A stretch of DNA of 64,000 nt from Dyella thiooxydans. Its GTDB lineage: Bacteria > Pseudomonadota > Gammaproteobacteria > Xanthomonadales > Rhodanobacteraceae. Shown in pieces: positions 34,626 to 44,016 of this stretch (within the stretch, counting starts at the first letter, position 1; each line of letters begins with the position of its first letter). The notes under the pieces are model-generated. The model saw nothing but the letters and a program-made list of their open reading frames with translations. It was not told the origin of the DNA and made no database searches. Made by a program: the position numbers and the translations under genes. The stretch spans positions 3,374,501-3,438,500 of the forward strand of contig NZ_CP014841.1 of NCBI RefSeq assembly GCF_001641285.1. Reading direction: 5' to 3'.

Positions 34626-36161
34626 TTATCGGGAAACGTTGGAAGGGGAAGCGGTGGCCGCCATCGGCGCGGCGGCGTCACGGCGCCAGCCGCCGCCGAG
34701 CGCGGTGTACAGCGCGGCGGTGTCGGACAGGCGCGCGGCGCGCGCCTGGATCAGGGTGATGTGCGCCTGCTGGTAGCTGCGTTCGGCGTCGAGCAGGTTG
34801 AGGTAGTTGGTCGCGCCGATGCGGTACTGCTCACGGGTGAGCTCGAGCCGCTTCGACGCGGCCTGCTCGGCGGTGGCCTGGGCGGCCAGCGTCTGGGCGT
34901 CGTATTCCAGTGCCTGCAGCGCGTCGGCGACGTTCTGGAAGGCGGTCAGCACGGTCTGCTGCCAGTCGGCATCGGCCTTTTCCAGGCCGGCCTGCGCGGC
35001 GCGCTTCCGGTGCAGCAGCTCGCCGCCGTGGAACAGCGGCTGGGTCAGCCCCAGGCCCAGCGACCAGGCGCGGGTACCGGTGGAGAACAGGTCGCCGCCG
35101 CTGAGCGCCTGCGAGCCGACGCTGCCGGACAGGGTGACCTGCGGCAGCATGTTCGCCGTGGCCACGCCGACCTGGGCCGAGGCCGCATGCAGCAGGGCCG
35201 AGGCGGCGCGGATGTCGGGACGCTGGTCGACCAGCTGCGAGGGCAGGCTGACCGGGATGTCCTGCGGCAGGCGCACGTCGTCCAGAGTCAACGGCGCGGC
35301 ATCGAACTGCGCCGGCGTGGTGCCGAGGTAGGTGGCGAGCCGGTTGCGCACGGCGGCGAGCTGGGCGCGCAGCGGCGGCAGCGTGGCCTCGGTGGCGGCC
35401 AGCTGCGCGCGCACGGCCAGCGTGTCGGACAGCGAGCGGGCGCCGATCTGCTGCTGCTGCTCGGCGATGTCCAGCGTCTTGCGCTGCCAGTCGACGATCT
35501 GCGCGGTGGCGCGTACCTGCTCGCGCAGCGAGGCCTCCTGCAGCGAGGCGGTGACCACGTTGCCGGCCAGGGTGAGGTAGGTGGAGTCCCGCTGCGCCTG
35601 CTGGTAGTCCGCCTGCGCCTGCTGGGCCTCGATGCCGCGGCGCACGCCGCCGAACAGGTCCAGCGTGTAGCCGACGCTGACCGAGGCGTTGTAAAGCGTG
35701 AACGGACCGACCCCGCCGGGCACGCCGGAGGTGGCGGCGGACTGCTTCTCGCGGGTGACGCCGGCCGCCGCATCGACCGACGGGAACAGCGCGCCGCCGG
35801 CGGCGCGGGCGTTCTCCTGCGCCTGGCGCAGGGCGGCCTGGGCCGAGGCGATCGTCGGACTGTGTGCGAGCGCCTGCTGCACGCGGCGGTCCAGCTCGGC
35901 GTTGCCGAACGTGGCCCACCAGCGCTCCGGTACGTCACGCCCGGCAAGGAAGCGCTGCGCATCGCCATCGGCCGCGTCGGCCATCGCGGTGGCCGCGGGC
36001 AGGGCATCGTGGGTAAAGCGGTCGACCGCGGGTGCATCGGGGCGCCGGTAGTCCGGACCTACCGCGCAGCCGGCGAGCCAGAGGGGGAGGGCCGCCAGCG
36101 CAAGAAATTGCAGGCTGCGGGCGAGCGGGCGGGACGCTGGCAGAGCGGGTTGACGGGACAA
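34626..36161 (-). CDS. outer-membrane efflux lipoprotein (NodT/OprM family)
   Basis: The 511-residue protein has a lipoprotein signal (LPLWLAGC), GPDYRRPDAPAVDRF typical of OprM/NodT, and two OEP repeats (LFGGVRRGIEAQQAQADYQQAQRDS; YRIGATNYLNLLDAERSYQQAHITL). It would form the trimeric channel through the outer membrane. It is the first gene of the operon, ahead of the MFP and RND genes, the reverse of the common MFP-RND-OMF order. No regulator gene lies next to it. Confidence 0.93.
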   Translation of the reverse strand: MSRQPALPASRPLARSLQFLALAALPLWLAGCAVGPDYRRPDAPAVDRFTHDALPAATAMADAADGDAQRFLAGRDVPERWWATFGNAELDRRVQQALAHSPTIASAQAALRQAQENARAAGGALFPSVDAAAGVTREKQSAATSGVPGGVGPFTLYNASVSVGYTLDLFGGVRRGIEAQQAQADYQQAQRDSTYLTLAGNVVTASLQEASLREQVRATAQIVDWQRKTLDIAEQQQQIGARSLSDTLAVRAQLAATEATLPPLRAQLAAVRNRLATYLGTTPAQFDAAPLTLDDVRLPQDIPVSLPSQLVDQRPDIRAASALLHAASAQVGVATANMLPQVTLSGSVGSQALSGGDLFSTGTRAWSLGLGLTQPLFHGGELLHRKRAAQAGLEKADADWQQTVLTAFQNVADALQALEYDAQTLAAQATAEQAASKRLELTREQYRIGATNYLNLLDAERSYQQAHITLIQARAARLSDTAALYTALGGGWRRDAAAPMAATASPSNVSR

Positions 36162-36469
36162 GATGGCTACCTGGAGTAGGGGCGAGAAGCGGGGCGGGAC
36201 AATACCACACCAACCAGTTTAGATATGCGTGTCATCAGTCATGAAGCGAAAAATCTTGATTTCGTAGCCGACCGTGGCCGGGCGCCTTATGCCTGCACGG
36301 TGGTCTTGCGCAACAAGGCGACGAATCGTCGGTGCCGATTTCGACACCCGGGGCAGTGCGGCACCCGCCTTGGCTATGATCGCGGGCAGACCATGACGGA
36401 AACCCCCATGCGCCGATCGCCCACCGACCGTATCCCGGACGACCGCCACCGATCCGACGGAGCGACGCG

Positions 36470-37732
36470 ATGATCTCCGCCGAGACCGTCATCACCTTCG
36501 CTACGCCGGTGTTCTTCGCGCTGATCGGGGTCGAGCTGTTGGTGGCGAAGCTGCGTGGCCGCCGAGCCTATCGTGGCAACGACGCGGTCACCAGCATCGG
36601 GCTGGGGGTGATCTCGCAGCTGGCCGGGGTGTTCCTCAAGGTGCTGACCGTGGGCGTGTACGCCTGGTGCGTGGAGCACGTGGCGTTGTTCGCGCTGCCG
36701 GCCGACGCCTGGTGGGTCTGGGTCAGTGGCCTGCTGCTGTATGACTTCCTCTACTACTGGCTGCATCGCATGGGGCACGAGGTGAACATCCTCTGGGCCG
36801 CCCACGTGGTGCATCACCAGAGCGAGGACTACAACCTCTCCACCGCGCTGCGCCAGACCGCCACCGGCGGCCTGCTGGGCTGGCTGTTCTACCTGCCGAT
36901 GGCGCTGATCGGCTACCCGGTCAGCGTGTTCGTGGCCGTTGCGCTGATCGACCTGCTGTACCAGTTCTGGGTGCACACCGAGCAGGTCGGCAAGCTGGGC
37001 TGGTTCGACCGGGTGTTCTGCTCGCCGTCCAACCACCGCGCCCACCACGCAGTGAACGACCGCTACCTGGACCACAACTACGGCGGCATCCTGATCCTGT
37101 GGGACCGCCTGTTCGGCACCTTCGTCGAGGAAGACGACGTGGACCGGCCGGTGTACGGCACGCGGGCGCCGCTGCGCAGCTTCAATCCGCTGTGGGCGAA
37201 CCTCGAGGTGTACTGGGCCACCTGGCAGGACGCGCGGCGTGCGACGCGCTGGCGCGACCGGCTGCAGATCTGGTTCCGGCCGCCGGGCTGGCGGCCGGCG
37301 GATGTGGTGGCGCGCTATCCGAAGCCGGCCTTCGACATCGGCCGCGAACGGTTCGACCCGCCGCTGTCGCGCGCACGCACCGCCTACGGCCTGGTGCAGT
37401 TCGCGCTGCTGCTGGGCATGACCACGCACTTCCTGGGGCTGGCCGCGCGGGCCGGGCTCGGCCTGCTGGTTGGCTACGCGCTGGTGATCGCGCTCAGCCT
37501 TACCGTGCTCGGTGCGTGGTGGGAAGGGCGGCCGGCGGCGGCGTGGCTGGAGGGGCTGCGCGTGCTCGCGCTGGCGCTCGCGCCGCTGCTGGTCGGCGGC
37601 TGGTTCGCGCTGCCGGGGACGCCGGTAGGGGTGGTGTTCGCGGCGGTGTTCGGGCTCAGCGCGGTGGCGCTGGCCTGGGTCTCGCGCGCCGGTGGCGATG
37701 CGTCCCACAAGCCTTTCGCCGGGCCGGCATGA
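36470..37732 (+). CDS. sterol desaturase/fatty acid hydroxylase-family membrane protein
   Basis: The 420-residue protein carries the three histidine clusters of the di-iron hydroxylase family: YWLHRMGHEVN, HVVHHQSEDYN and SNHRAHHAVNDRYLDHNYGG. They lie between membrane helices, and a C-terminal pair of hydrophobic segments (about 300-325 and 360-400) extends it beyond the minimal domain. Relatives hydroxylate or desaturate membrane lipids; the substrate is unknown here. The 290 bp before it show no clear regulatory element. Confidence 0.85.
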   Translation: MISAETVITFATPVFFALIGVELLVAKLRGRRAYRGNDAVTSIGLGVISQLAGVFLKVLTVGVYAWCVEHVALFALPADAWWVWVSGLLLYDFLYYWLHRMGHEVNILWAAHVVHHQSEDYNLSTALRQTATGGLLGWLFYLPMALIGYPVSVFVAVALIDLLYQFWVHTEQVGKLGWFDRVFCSPSNHRAHHAVNDRYLDHNYGGILILWDRLFGTFVEEDDVDRPVYGTRAPLRSFNPLWANLEVYWATWQDARRATRWRDRLQIWFRPPGWRPADVVARYPKPAFDIGRERFDPPLSRARTAYGLVQFALLLGMTTHFLGLAARAGLGLLVGYALVIALSLTVLGAWWEGRPAAAWLEGLRVLALALAPLLVGGWFALPGTPVGVVFAAVFGLSAVALAWVSRAGGDASHKPFAGPA

Positions 37733-37852
37733 GCTTCTAACGTTTGGCCGTATAGCCGTCTAAATAACTGATTTCGTTAGTCTTCCGTGAAGAAATTCGC
37801 GGAATGGGTTGCTATAGTCACCGGCTGTTGTGCGTCGGTATCAAGGGGATAC

Positions 37853-39340
37853 ATGATGGGTTTTCTTGCCAAGCTGGTGCGTCACAAGTCGATCGAGCAG
37901 CTGCAATCGGAGGCGGGCTCGCGCGGTGATTTCCGCCGCGTGCTGGGCCTGTGGCAGCTCACCGCGATCGGCGTGGGCGCGATCATCGGCGTGGGCGTGT
38001 TCGTGCTCGCCGGCCAACAGGCCGCGGCCAACGCCGGTCCCGCCGTGGTGCTCAGCTTCATCATCGCCGGCCTGGGCAGCGCCTGCGCCGCGCTGGCCTA
38101 TGCCGAGTTCGCCGGGATGATCCCGGTCACCGGCAGCGCCTATACCTACGGCTACGCCGTGCTGGGCGAACTGTTCGCCTGGATCATCGGCTGGGATCTG
38201 CTGATCGAGTACGCGCTGATCGTCGGCGTGGTGGCGATCGGCTGGTCCGGCTACGTGCAGGCGCTGATCGAGCAGATCTTCGGCGTGCACCTGCCGGCGT
38301 GGGCGCAGGGCGCCTATGACCCGCACCATCCGGAGAATGGACACGTGTTCAACGTGATCGCCGCGGCGATCACCCTGCTGATCGCGTGGATGCTCACGGT
38401 GAAGACCGAGTGGGGCGCGCGCGCCAACACCGCCATCGTCACCATCAAGGTGATCGGCGTGGCGCTGGTGATCGGCGTGGGTGCGTTCTACGTCAACACC
38501 GCCAACTGGCATCCGTTCATCCCGCCGGCGGTGATCAAGGACGGTGTCAGCACGTTCGGCTGGGGTGGCGTGCTGGCCGCGTCCAGCGTGGTGTTCTTCG
38601 CCGTGTTCGGCTACGACACGCTGACCACCGCCGCCGAGGAGTCGAAGGATCCGCAGCGCGACCTGCCGCGTGCGGTGCTGTTGTCGCTGGCGGTGTCGAT
38701 GGCGCTGTACCTGGCGGTGTCGCTGGTGCTCACCGGCATGGTGCCGTACACCGAGCTGGCCGGCGCCGCGCCGGTGGATGCCGCGTTCAAGGCGCTGGGC
38801 CTGCACTGGGTGCGCGCGATCATCTCGATCGCGGCGATCGCCGGCATCACCAGCGTGATGTTCGCCTTCATGCTCGGCGCGGCACGCATCTGGTTCGCGC
38901 TGTCGCGCGACGGCCTGCTGCCGAAGTGGTTCGCCCAGGTGCATCCGAAGTACGGCACGCCGGCGCGCCCGACGATGATCCTCGGCGTGTTCACCGCACT
39001 GGTCGCCGGCTTCCTGCCGATCGGCGAGGTGGCCGAGCTGGTCAACATCGGCACGCTGGCCGCCTTCATCATCATCTGCGGCTCGGTGCTGATCCTGCGC
39101 GTACGCCAGCCCAACGTGGAGCGTCGCTTCCGCACGCCGATGCTGTGGCTGGTGGCCCCGGCCGGCATGCTTTTCTCGCTGTTCCTGATCATCGGCTGGC
39201 CGTGGTTCGCCGATGGCAGGTTCCAGCTGCTCGGCGGCTTGCCGATGATCACCATCTGGCGCTTCATTGCCTGGATGGTGCTGGGCCTGGTCATCTACCT
39301 CGGCTACGGCATCCGCCACAGCGAGCTGGCCAAGTCGTAA
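37853..39340 (+). CDS. APC-family amino acid permease
   Basis: The ATGATG at 37853 follows AAGGGG and gives 495 residues; an earlier in-frame start at 37787 adds an atypical leader. APC-family features are LTAIGVGAIIGVGVFVLAGQQAAANAGPAVVLSF (unwound helix 1 with GAIIG), AGMIPVTGSAYTYGYAVLGE, FAVFGYDTLTTAAEESKDPQRDLPRAVLLS and about 12 membrane segments. It would import amino acids, cationic or branched, by proton symport. A tandem GCCGTATA/GCCGTCTA lies about 95 bp before the start. Confidence 0.88.
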   Translation: MMGFLAKLVRHKSIEQLQSEAGSRGDFRRVLGLWQLTAIGVGAIIGVGVFVLAGQQAAANAGPAVVLSFIIAGLGSACAALAYAEFAGMIPVTGSAYTYGYAVLGELFAWIIGWDLLIEYALIVGVVAIGWSGYVQALIEQIFGVHLPAWAQGAYDPHHPENGHVFNVIAAAITLLIAWMLTVKTEWGARANTAIVTIKVIGVALVIGVGAFYVNTANWHPFIPPAVIKDGVSTFGWGGVLAASSVVFFAVFGYDTLTTAAEESKDPQRDLPRAVLLSLAVSMALYLAVSLVLTGMVPYTELAGAAPVDAAFKALGLHWVRAIISIAAIAGITSVMFAFMLGAARIWFALSRDGLLPKWFAQVHPKYGTPARPTMILGVFTALVAGFLPIGEVAELVNIGTLAAFIIICGSVLILRVRQPNVERRFRTPMLWLVAPAGMLFSLFLIIGWPWFADGRFQLLGGLPMITIWRFIAWMVLGLVIYLGYGIRHSELAKS

Positions 39341-39367
39341 GCCACGGGTCGCCTCGAGCGCCCATCC

Positions 39368-39407
39368 GCGCCCGCCACGCCGCAAGGCTGGCGGGCGCTT
39401 CGCTTTG
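39368..39407 (+). terminator. terminator after the amino acid permease
   Basis: Perfect 10-bp arms GCGCCCGCCA/TGGCGGGCGC (39368-39377 and 39389-39398) with an 11-base loop are followed by TTCGCTTT. Confidence 0.75.
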
Positions 39408-39615
39408 CGGCGGTCATTCGCAGCATCGTGCGCCGGACGGTCCCCGTCCGCGATCCCGGTGTGACCAATGGCAGGGGGAGGGGTCGTGACCTTCGGCCTA
39501 CCATCGAACGCTCGATCCACACCGACCCCGCGCCACAGGACGTGACGGGTTGCCGGCGTGGTTGTCGCCGGGGGAGCGGCCATCGCGGTCCCGGCATCTG
39601 TCCGGAGTGAATCCT

Positions 39616-41523
39616 GTGCGCCGTTCGCCTTGCCTTTCCCTGCTGTCCTCGGCCCTGCTGCTCGCCGTGGCCGTGCCGGTCGTCCATGCCTCCGAGCTGC
39701 CGGCACCGGTCGACCAGCCGTACCCGGGCACGCTCACCCTCGCGGTGGACCTGACCGGCGCACCGAAGAAGATCTTCCGCATCGCCGAGACCATCCCGGT
39801 CACGCCCGGCCCGCTCACGCTGTACTACCCGAAGTGGATCCCCGGCGAGCACGCGCCGTCCGGTCCGATCCAGAACGTCACCGGCCTGGTGATCAAGGCC
39901 AACGGCAAGCAGCTGGCGTGGCGCCGCGACCTGCGCGAGATGTACGCGGTGCACCTGGACGTGCCCGCAGGCGTGAGCCAGCTCGACCTGTCGTTCCAGT
40001 TCCTCTCGCCCGGCGATGGTGGCGAGTTCGGCGCCAGCGCCTCGTCCACGCCGAACCTGGTGGACATCGAGTTCAACCAGACCGCGTTCTACCCGGCCGG
40101 CCACTACACCCGCCAGATCACCATCGCGCCCAGCGTCACGCTGCCGGCCGGCTGGAAGTTCGGCACCGCGCTGGAGATCGCCAGCCAGTCCGGCGACACC
40201 ACCACCTTCAAGCCGGTCACCTTCAACAACCTGGTCGACTCGCCGCTGATTGCCGGCAAGCACTTCAATCGCGTCGACCTGGATCCGGGCGCCAAGGTGC
40301 CGGTGCACCTCAACGTGGTCGGCGACGGTGCCGACGACGTCAAGCTCACCGACAAGCAACTGGCCGGCCAGCGCGCGGTGGTGCAGCAGACGCTGAAGCT
40401 GTTCGGCGCGCACCACTACGGCCACTACGATTTCCTGCTCACCCTGTCCGACCACACCGGCCACTTCGGCCTGGAGCACCACCAGTCCAGCGACGACCGC
40501 CTGCCGGCCAACTTCTTCACCGACGACACCATGCACAAGCTCGCGGCCAGCCTGATGCCGCACGAGTTCGTGCACTCGTGGAACGGCAAATTCCGCCGCC
40601 CGGCCGACCTGTGGACGCCGACCTTCATGGAGCCGATGCAGGACGACCTGCTGTGGGTCTACGAAGGCCTCACCGACTACTGGTGCGGCGTGCTGACCGC
40701 GCGTGCCGGGCTGTGGTCGCCGTCCGACTACCGCGACTCGATCGCCTCGATCGCCGCGGCCATGTCGCACCGCACCGGCCGCAGCTGGCGTTCGCTGCAG
40801 GACACCGCCGACGCCGCGCCGCTGACCTATTTCGGTGGCGGCGGCTGGATCAACTGGCGCCGCGGCACCGACTTCTATCCGGAAGGCCAGCTGCTGTGGC
40901 TGGACGTGGACACCAAGATCCGCGAGCTCTCCCACGGCAAGCATTCGCTGGATGATTTCGCCAAGGCCTTCTACGGCATGGACAACGGCAGCTACGTCAC
41001 CCGGACCTACACCTTCGACGACGTGATCCACACGCTCAACCAGGTGCAGCCGTTCGACTGGGCTTCGTTCCTGCGCCAGCGGCTGGACTACGTCGGCACC
41101 GAACTGCCGGAGCACGGCATCGAGCGCAGCGGCTGGAAGCTGGTCTACACCGACCAGCCGAATGCGATGGACAAGGCGATGGAAAAGGTGCGCCACGGCG
41201 TCAACCTGGCCTACTCGATGGGCCTGTCGGTCGGTAGCAACGGTCGCATCTTCGACGTGCAGTGGGACGGTCCGGCGTTCAAGGCCGGCCTGGTGCCGGG
41301 CCTGACCGTGGTGGCGGTGAACGGCAAGGAGTTCTCCGCTGACGCGCTGAAGGACGCGGTCACCGCGGCCAAGGGCGGCACCGCACCGATCGAGTTGCTG
41401 GTGAAGAACGAGGACACCTACACCACCTATCGCGTGGACTACCACGGCGGCCTGAAGTACCCGCACCTGGTCCGCGGCACCGGCAAGGACCTGTTCGATG
41501 CCATCGCCGCGCCCCGCAAGTAA
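39616..41523 (+). CDS. M61-family metallopeptidase (glycyl aminopeptidase-like), copy 1
   Basis: GTG 39616 (RRSPCLSLLSSALLLAVAVPVVHA signal peptide) has GGAG 9 bases upstream and gives 635 residues. The zinc site HEFVH is at about residues 316-320, with the downstream Glu in VYEGLTDYW. A C-terminal PDZ-like domain (YSMGLSVGSNGRIFDVQWDGPAFKAGL) completes the M61 layout. It is an exported protease, probably periplasmic, of the family whose known members release N-terminal glycine or alanine. It lies 67 bp upstream of a homologous second copy. Confidence 0.9.
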   Translation: MRRSPCLSLLSSALLLAVAVPVVHASELPAPVDQPYPGTLTLAVDLTGAPKKIFRIAETIPVTPGPLTLYYPKWIPGEHAPSGPIQNVTGLVIKANGKQLAWRRDLREMYAVHLDVPAGVSQLDLSFQFLSPGDGGEFGASASSTPNLVDIEFNQTAFYPAGHYTRQITIAPSVTLPAGWKFGTALEIASQSGDTTTFKPVTFNNLVDSPLIAGKHFNRVDLDPGAKVPVHLNVVGDGADDVKLTDKQLAGQRAVVQQTLKLFGAHHYGHYDFLLTLSDHTGHFGLEHHQSSDDRLPANFFTDDTMHKLAASLMPHEFVHSWNGKFRRPADLWTPTFMEPMQDDLLWVYEGLTDYWCGVLTARAGLWSPSDYRDSIASIAAAMSHRTGRSWRSLQDTADAAPLTYFGGGGWINWRRGTDFYPEGQLLWLDVDTKIRELSHGKHSLDDFAKAFYGMDNGSYVTRTYTFDDVIHTLNQVQPFDWASFLRQRLDYVGTELPEHGIERSGWKLVYTDQPNAMDKAMEKVRHGVNLAYSMGLSVGSNGRIFDVQWDGPAFKAGLVPGLTVVAVNGKEFSADALKDAVTAAKGGTAPIELLVKNEDTYTTYRVDYHGGLKYPHLVRGTGKDLFDAIAAPRK

Positions 41524-41590
41524 TCGATTGGCCGCCGGCCCGGCGACGCGCCGGCGGCCGCTCCCTTCCCCGCATCGAGGAGATGCCCGC

Positions 41591-43495
41591 TTGAAGACCT
41601 CCGCTCTCGCCTCCGCCCTGCTGCTCGCCGGCCTCGGCTTCACCGCCGCTCCGGCCTATGCCGACAACGTGCCGCCGGTGCAGGACACACCCTACGCCCC
41701 CGGCACGCTGAGCATCCACGTCGATGCCACCAATGTCGCCCAGCGCATTTTCCGCGTGCAGGAAACCATCCCCGCCGCGGCTGGCCCGCTGACCCTGCTG
41801 TATCCGGAGTGGATCCCGGGCAACCACTCGCCGACCGGCCCGATCGACAAATTCGCCGGCCTCACCGTGAAGGCCAACGGCAAGGTCATCGAGTGGACGC
41901 GCGATCCGCTCAACGTCTACGCCTTCCATATCAACGTGCCGGAAGGCGCCAGCGCGGTGGACGTGGAGTTTCAGTTCCTGTCCTCGCAGGGCGGCCGCCA
42001 GGGTCGGGTGATGATGACCCCGGAGATGCTCAGCCTGCAGTGGGACAAGGTCTCGGTGTACCCGGCCGGCCACAACATCCGCCAGATCAACGCCCGCGCC
42101 AGTGTTACCCTGCCGGCGGGCTGGCAGGCCGCCACCGCGCTGCACGTGGCCTCCAAGAGTGGTGACACCATCAGCTACGAGCCGATCAGCTACAACGCGC
42201 TGGTCGACTCGCCGCTGCTTGCGGGCAAGTACTACAAGCAGTTCGAGCTCAACCCGGGCGCCAGCGTGCCGGTGCGCATGAACCTGTTCGCCGACGCGCC
42301 GAAGTACCTCGAGATCAAGCCCGACCAGATCAAGCCTTACCGCGAGCTGGTGCAGCAGATGTACAAGCTGTACGGCGCGCACCACTACAACCACTACGAC
42401 TTCCTGGTCTCGCTCAGCGACAAGCTCGGCGGCATCGGCCTGGAGCACCACCGCTCCAGCGAGGACGGCGTCGGCGCCGACTACTTCACCGACACCAAGA
42501 AGAACATCTTCGACCGCGATCTGTTCTCGCATGAGTACAACCACTCCTGGGACGGCAAGTATCGCCGTGGCGCGGACCTGACCACGCCGAACTTCAACGT
42601 GCCGATGAGCGACACCCTGCTGTGGGTGTACGAGGGCCAGACCCAGTTCTGGGGCTACGTGATGGCCGCGCGCGCCGGCCTGTGGACGCCGGAGCAGGCC
42701 CGCGACATCTGGGCCTACGCCGCCGCCACCTACGACAAGGGCCGCCCGGGCCTGGCCACCTGGCGCAACGTGCAGGACACCACCAACGACCCGACCATCG
42801 CCCAGCGCGCGCCGCTGCCGTACCGCAACTACCAGGCCAGCGAGGACTACTACGTTGCCGGCGCGATGATCTGGCTGGACGTCGACGCCAAGCTGCGTGA
42901 GCTCAGCGGCGGCAAGGACAGCATCGACAGCTTCGCCAAGGCCTTCTTCGGCATGAACAACGGCGACTGGAAGGTGAATACCTACACCTTCGACGACGTG
43001 GTCAAGACGCTCAACGGCATCAAGCCGTACGACTGGGCCAGCTTCCTGCGCAGCCGCCTGGATGGCCACGGTCCGCTGATCGGCGGCCTCGAGAAGCACG
43101 GTTGGAAGCTGGTCTACACCGACCAGCCGTCCGACGCCGCCAAGGCGATCGAGGCGCGCCGCCACACCGTCGACCTGACCTACTCGCTGGGCCTGTCGGT
43201 CGGCAAGGACGGCTCGATCAACGACGTGCTGTGGGACGGCCCGGCGTTCAAGGCCGGCATCGGCCCGTCGATGAAGATCGTCGCGGTGGACGGCAACGAG
43301 TATTCCGCCGATGCGATGAAGGACGCGATCGGCGCTTCGGCCAAGGACAAGTCCAAGCCGGTCGAGCTGCTGATCAAGGAGTTCGACAGCTACCGCACCG
43401 TGCGCATCGACTACCACGACGGCATGAAGTACCCGCACCTGGTGCGCGACACCAGCAAGCCGGACACGCTCAGCCAGCTGTTCAAGGCCCGCTGA
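41591..43495 (+). CDS. M61-family metallopeptidase, copy 2
   Basis: TTG 41591 is chosen because GAGGAG lies about 10 bases upstream and a signal peptide follows directly (KTSALASALLLAGLGFTAAPAYA). The 634-residue protein parallels copy 1 throughout: YPEWIPGNHSPTGPI, zinc motif HEYNH at about 314-318, VYEGQTQFWGY, and the same PDZ-like end. The copies are diverged paralogues, differing in the zinc-motif middle residues (FV versus YN) and nearby substrate-binding segments. They probably arose by tandem duplication and are likely co-transcribed. Confidence 0.9.
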   Translation: MKTSALASALLLAGLGFTAAPAYADNVPPVQDTPYAPGTLSIHVDATNVAQRIFRVQETIPAAAGPLTLLYPEWIPGNHSPTGPIDKFAGLTVKANGKVIEWTRDPLNVYAFHINVPEGASAVDVEFQFLSSQGGRQGRVMMTPEMLSLQWDKVSVYPAGHNIRQINARASVTLPAGWQAATALHVASKSGDTISYEPISYNALVDSPLLAGKYYKQFELNPGASVPVRMNLFADAPKYLEIKPDQIKPYRELVQQMYKLYGAHHYNHYDFLVSLSDKLGGIGLEHHRSSEDGVGADYFTDTKKNIFDRDLFSHEYNHSWDGKYRRGADLTTPNFNVPMSDTLLWVYEGQTQFWGYVMAARAGLWTPEQARDIWAYAAATYDKGRPGLATWRNVQDTTNDPTIAQRAPLPYRNYQASEDYYVAGAMIWLDVDAKLRELSGGKDSIDSFAKAFFGMNNGDWKVNTYTFDDVVKTLNGIKPYDWASFLRSRLDGHGPLIGGLEKHGWKLVYTDQPSDAAKAIEARRHTVDLTYSLGLSVGKDGSINDVLWDGPAFKAGIGPSMKIVAVDGNEYSADAMKDAIGASAKDKSKPVELLIKEFDSYRTVRIDYHDGMKYPHLVRDTSKPDTLSQLFKAR

Positions 43496-43502
43496 TCCAC
43501 GA

Positions 43503-43557
43503 CGCCCCGCCGTTCGGCGGGGCAGGAGCGGAACCGGCGCCCGCGGGCGCCGGTTCC
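43503..43557 (+). terminator. double hairpin at the end of the M61 operon
   Basis: GCCCCGCC-GTTC-GGCGGGGC (43503-43523 region) is followed by a 28-base perfect palindrome at 43530-43557 (GGAACCGGCGCCCG and its exact complement). GTTTCC follows. Termination is likely, though the T tract is poor. Confidence 0.6.
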
Positions 43558-43652
43558 GTTTCCGGCCGATCACGGCATGGATCGCGCCATGCCGTGCAAC
43601 TTCGCTATACTGCGCGTCCGCCGCGGCCCAGCCCGCGGCGCGCATCCCAGAA

Positions 43653-43729
43653 GCGCCCGTAGCTCAGCCGGATAGAGTAGTGGCTTCCGAAGCCATTGGT
43701 CGGGGGTTCGAATCCCTCCGGGCGCGCCA
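43653..43729 (+). tRNA. tRNA-Arg (anticodon CCG)
   Basis: The 77-base cloverleaf is complete. Acceptor arms are GCGCCCG/CGGGCGC, the D arm contains AGCCGGATA, the anticodon loop is TTCCGAA with anticodon CCG at 34-36, the T arm is GGGGG-TTCGAAT-CCCTC, and CCA is encoded. The downstream sequence changes character, so its 3' end is the probable insertion site of the accessory region. Confidence 0.96.
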
Positions 43730-43892
43730 TCTGCCATGGGTCATCGCCTCGCCGGCTGCGGCTGGAACGCAATGATCCGGAAGCGGCGGAAAGCCGCATT
43801 CCAGATAGCCTCACAGGCCCTGTCGAGATCCTCGGTGGGGCCTTTTTGCTTGGGTGGTTTGCGTCCGAAAGGCGCCGAATGACCCATGGCGT

Positions 43893-44016
43893 ACGGGACA
43901 AACCTGAACCTCAAAAAGAGTCCGGGACAAATCCGGGACAGTCCCGGGCGGGACCTGACGATAGGTACACCGATGACGACCTATGGCACACGGGACGTTT
44001 CTCCGATGCTGTCCCG
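43893..44016. repeat. CGGGACA repeats beside the tRNA (candidate integrase arm sites)
   Basis: CGGGAC followed mostly by A recurs at about 43894, 43923, 43934, 43949 (as GCGGGAC), 43991 and, inverted as TGTCCCG, at 44010-44016. Short repeats clustered within 300 bp of a tRNA-end attachment site are typical of tyrosine-recombinase arm-type binding sites. The cognate integrase may have been lost or may be the one at 56537. Confidence 0.45.

Noticed and set aside
37741-37852. Riboswitch upstream of the APC permease
   Set aside because: Only a short tandem GCCGTATA/GCCGTCTA is visible. No stable multi-stem structure matching a known class could be drawn.
43605-43901. Reverse-strand 98-codon frame reading RPEGFEPPTNGFGSHYSIRLSYGR
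   Set aside because: It is the antisense translation of tRNA-Arg, a well-known spurious prediction, and has no coding support outside the tRNA.
43893-44016. CRISPR array suggested by short repeats
   Set aside because: The repeats are only 7-9 bases with irregular spacing and no spacer-like units; integrase arm sites fit better.
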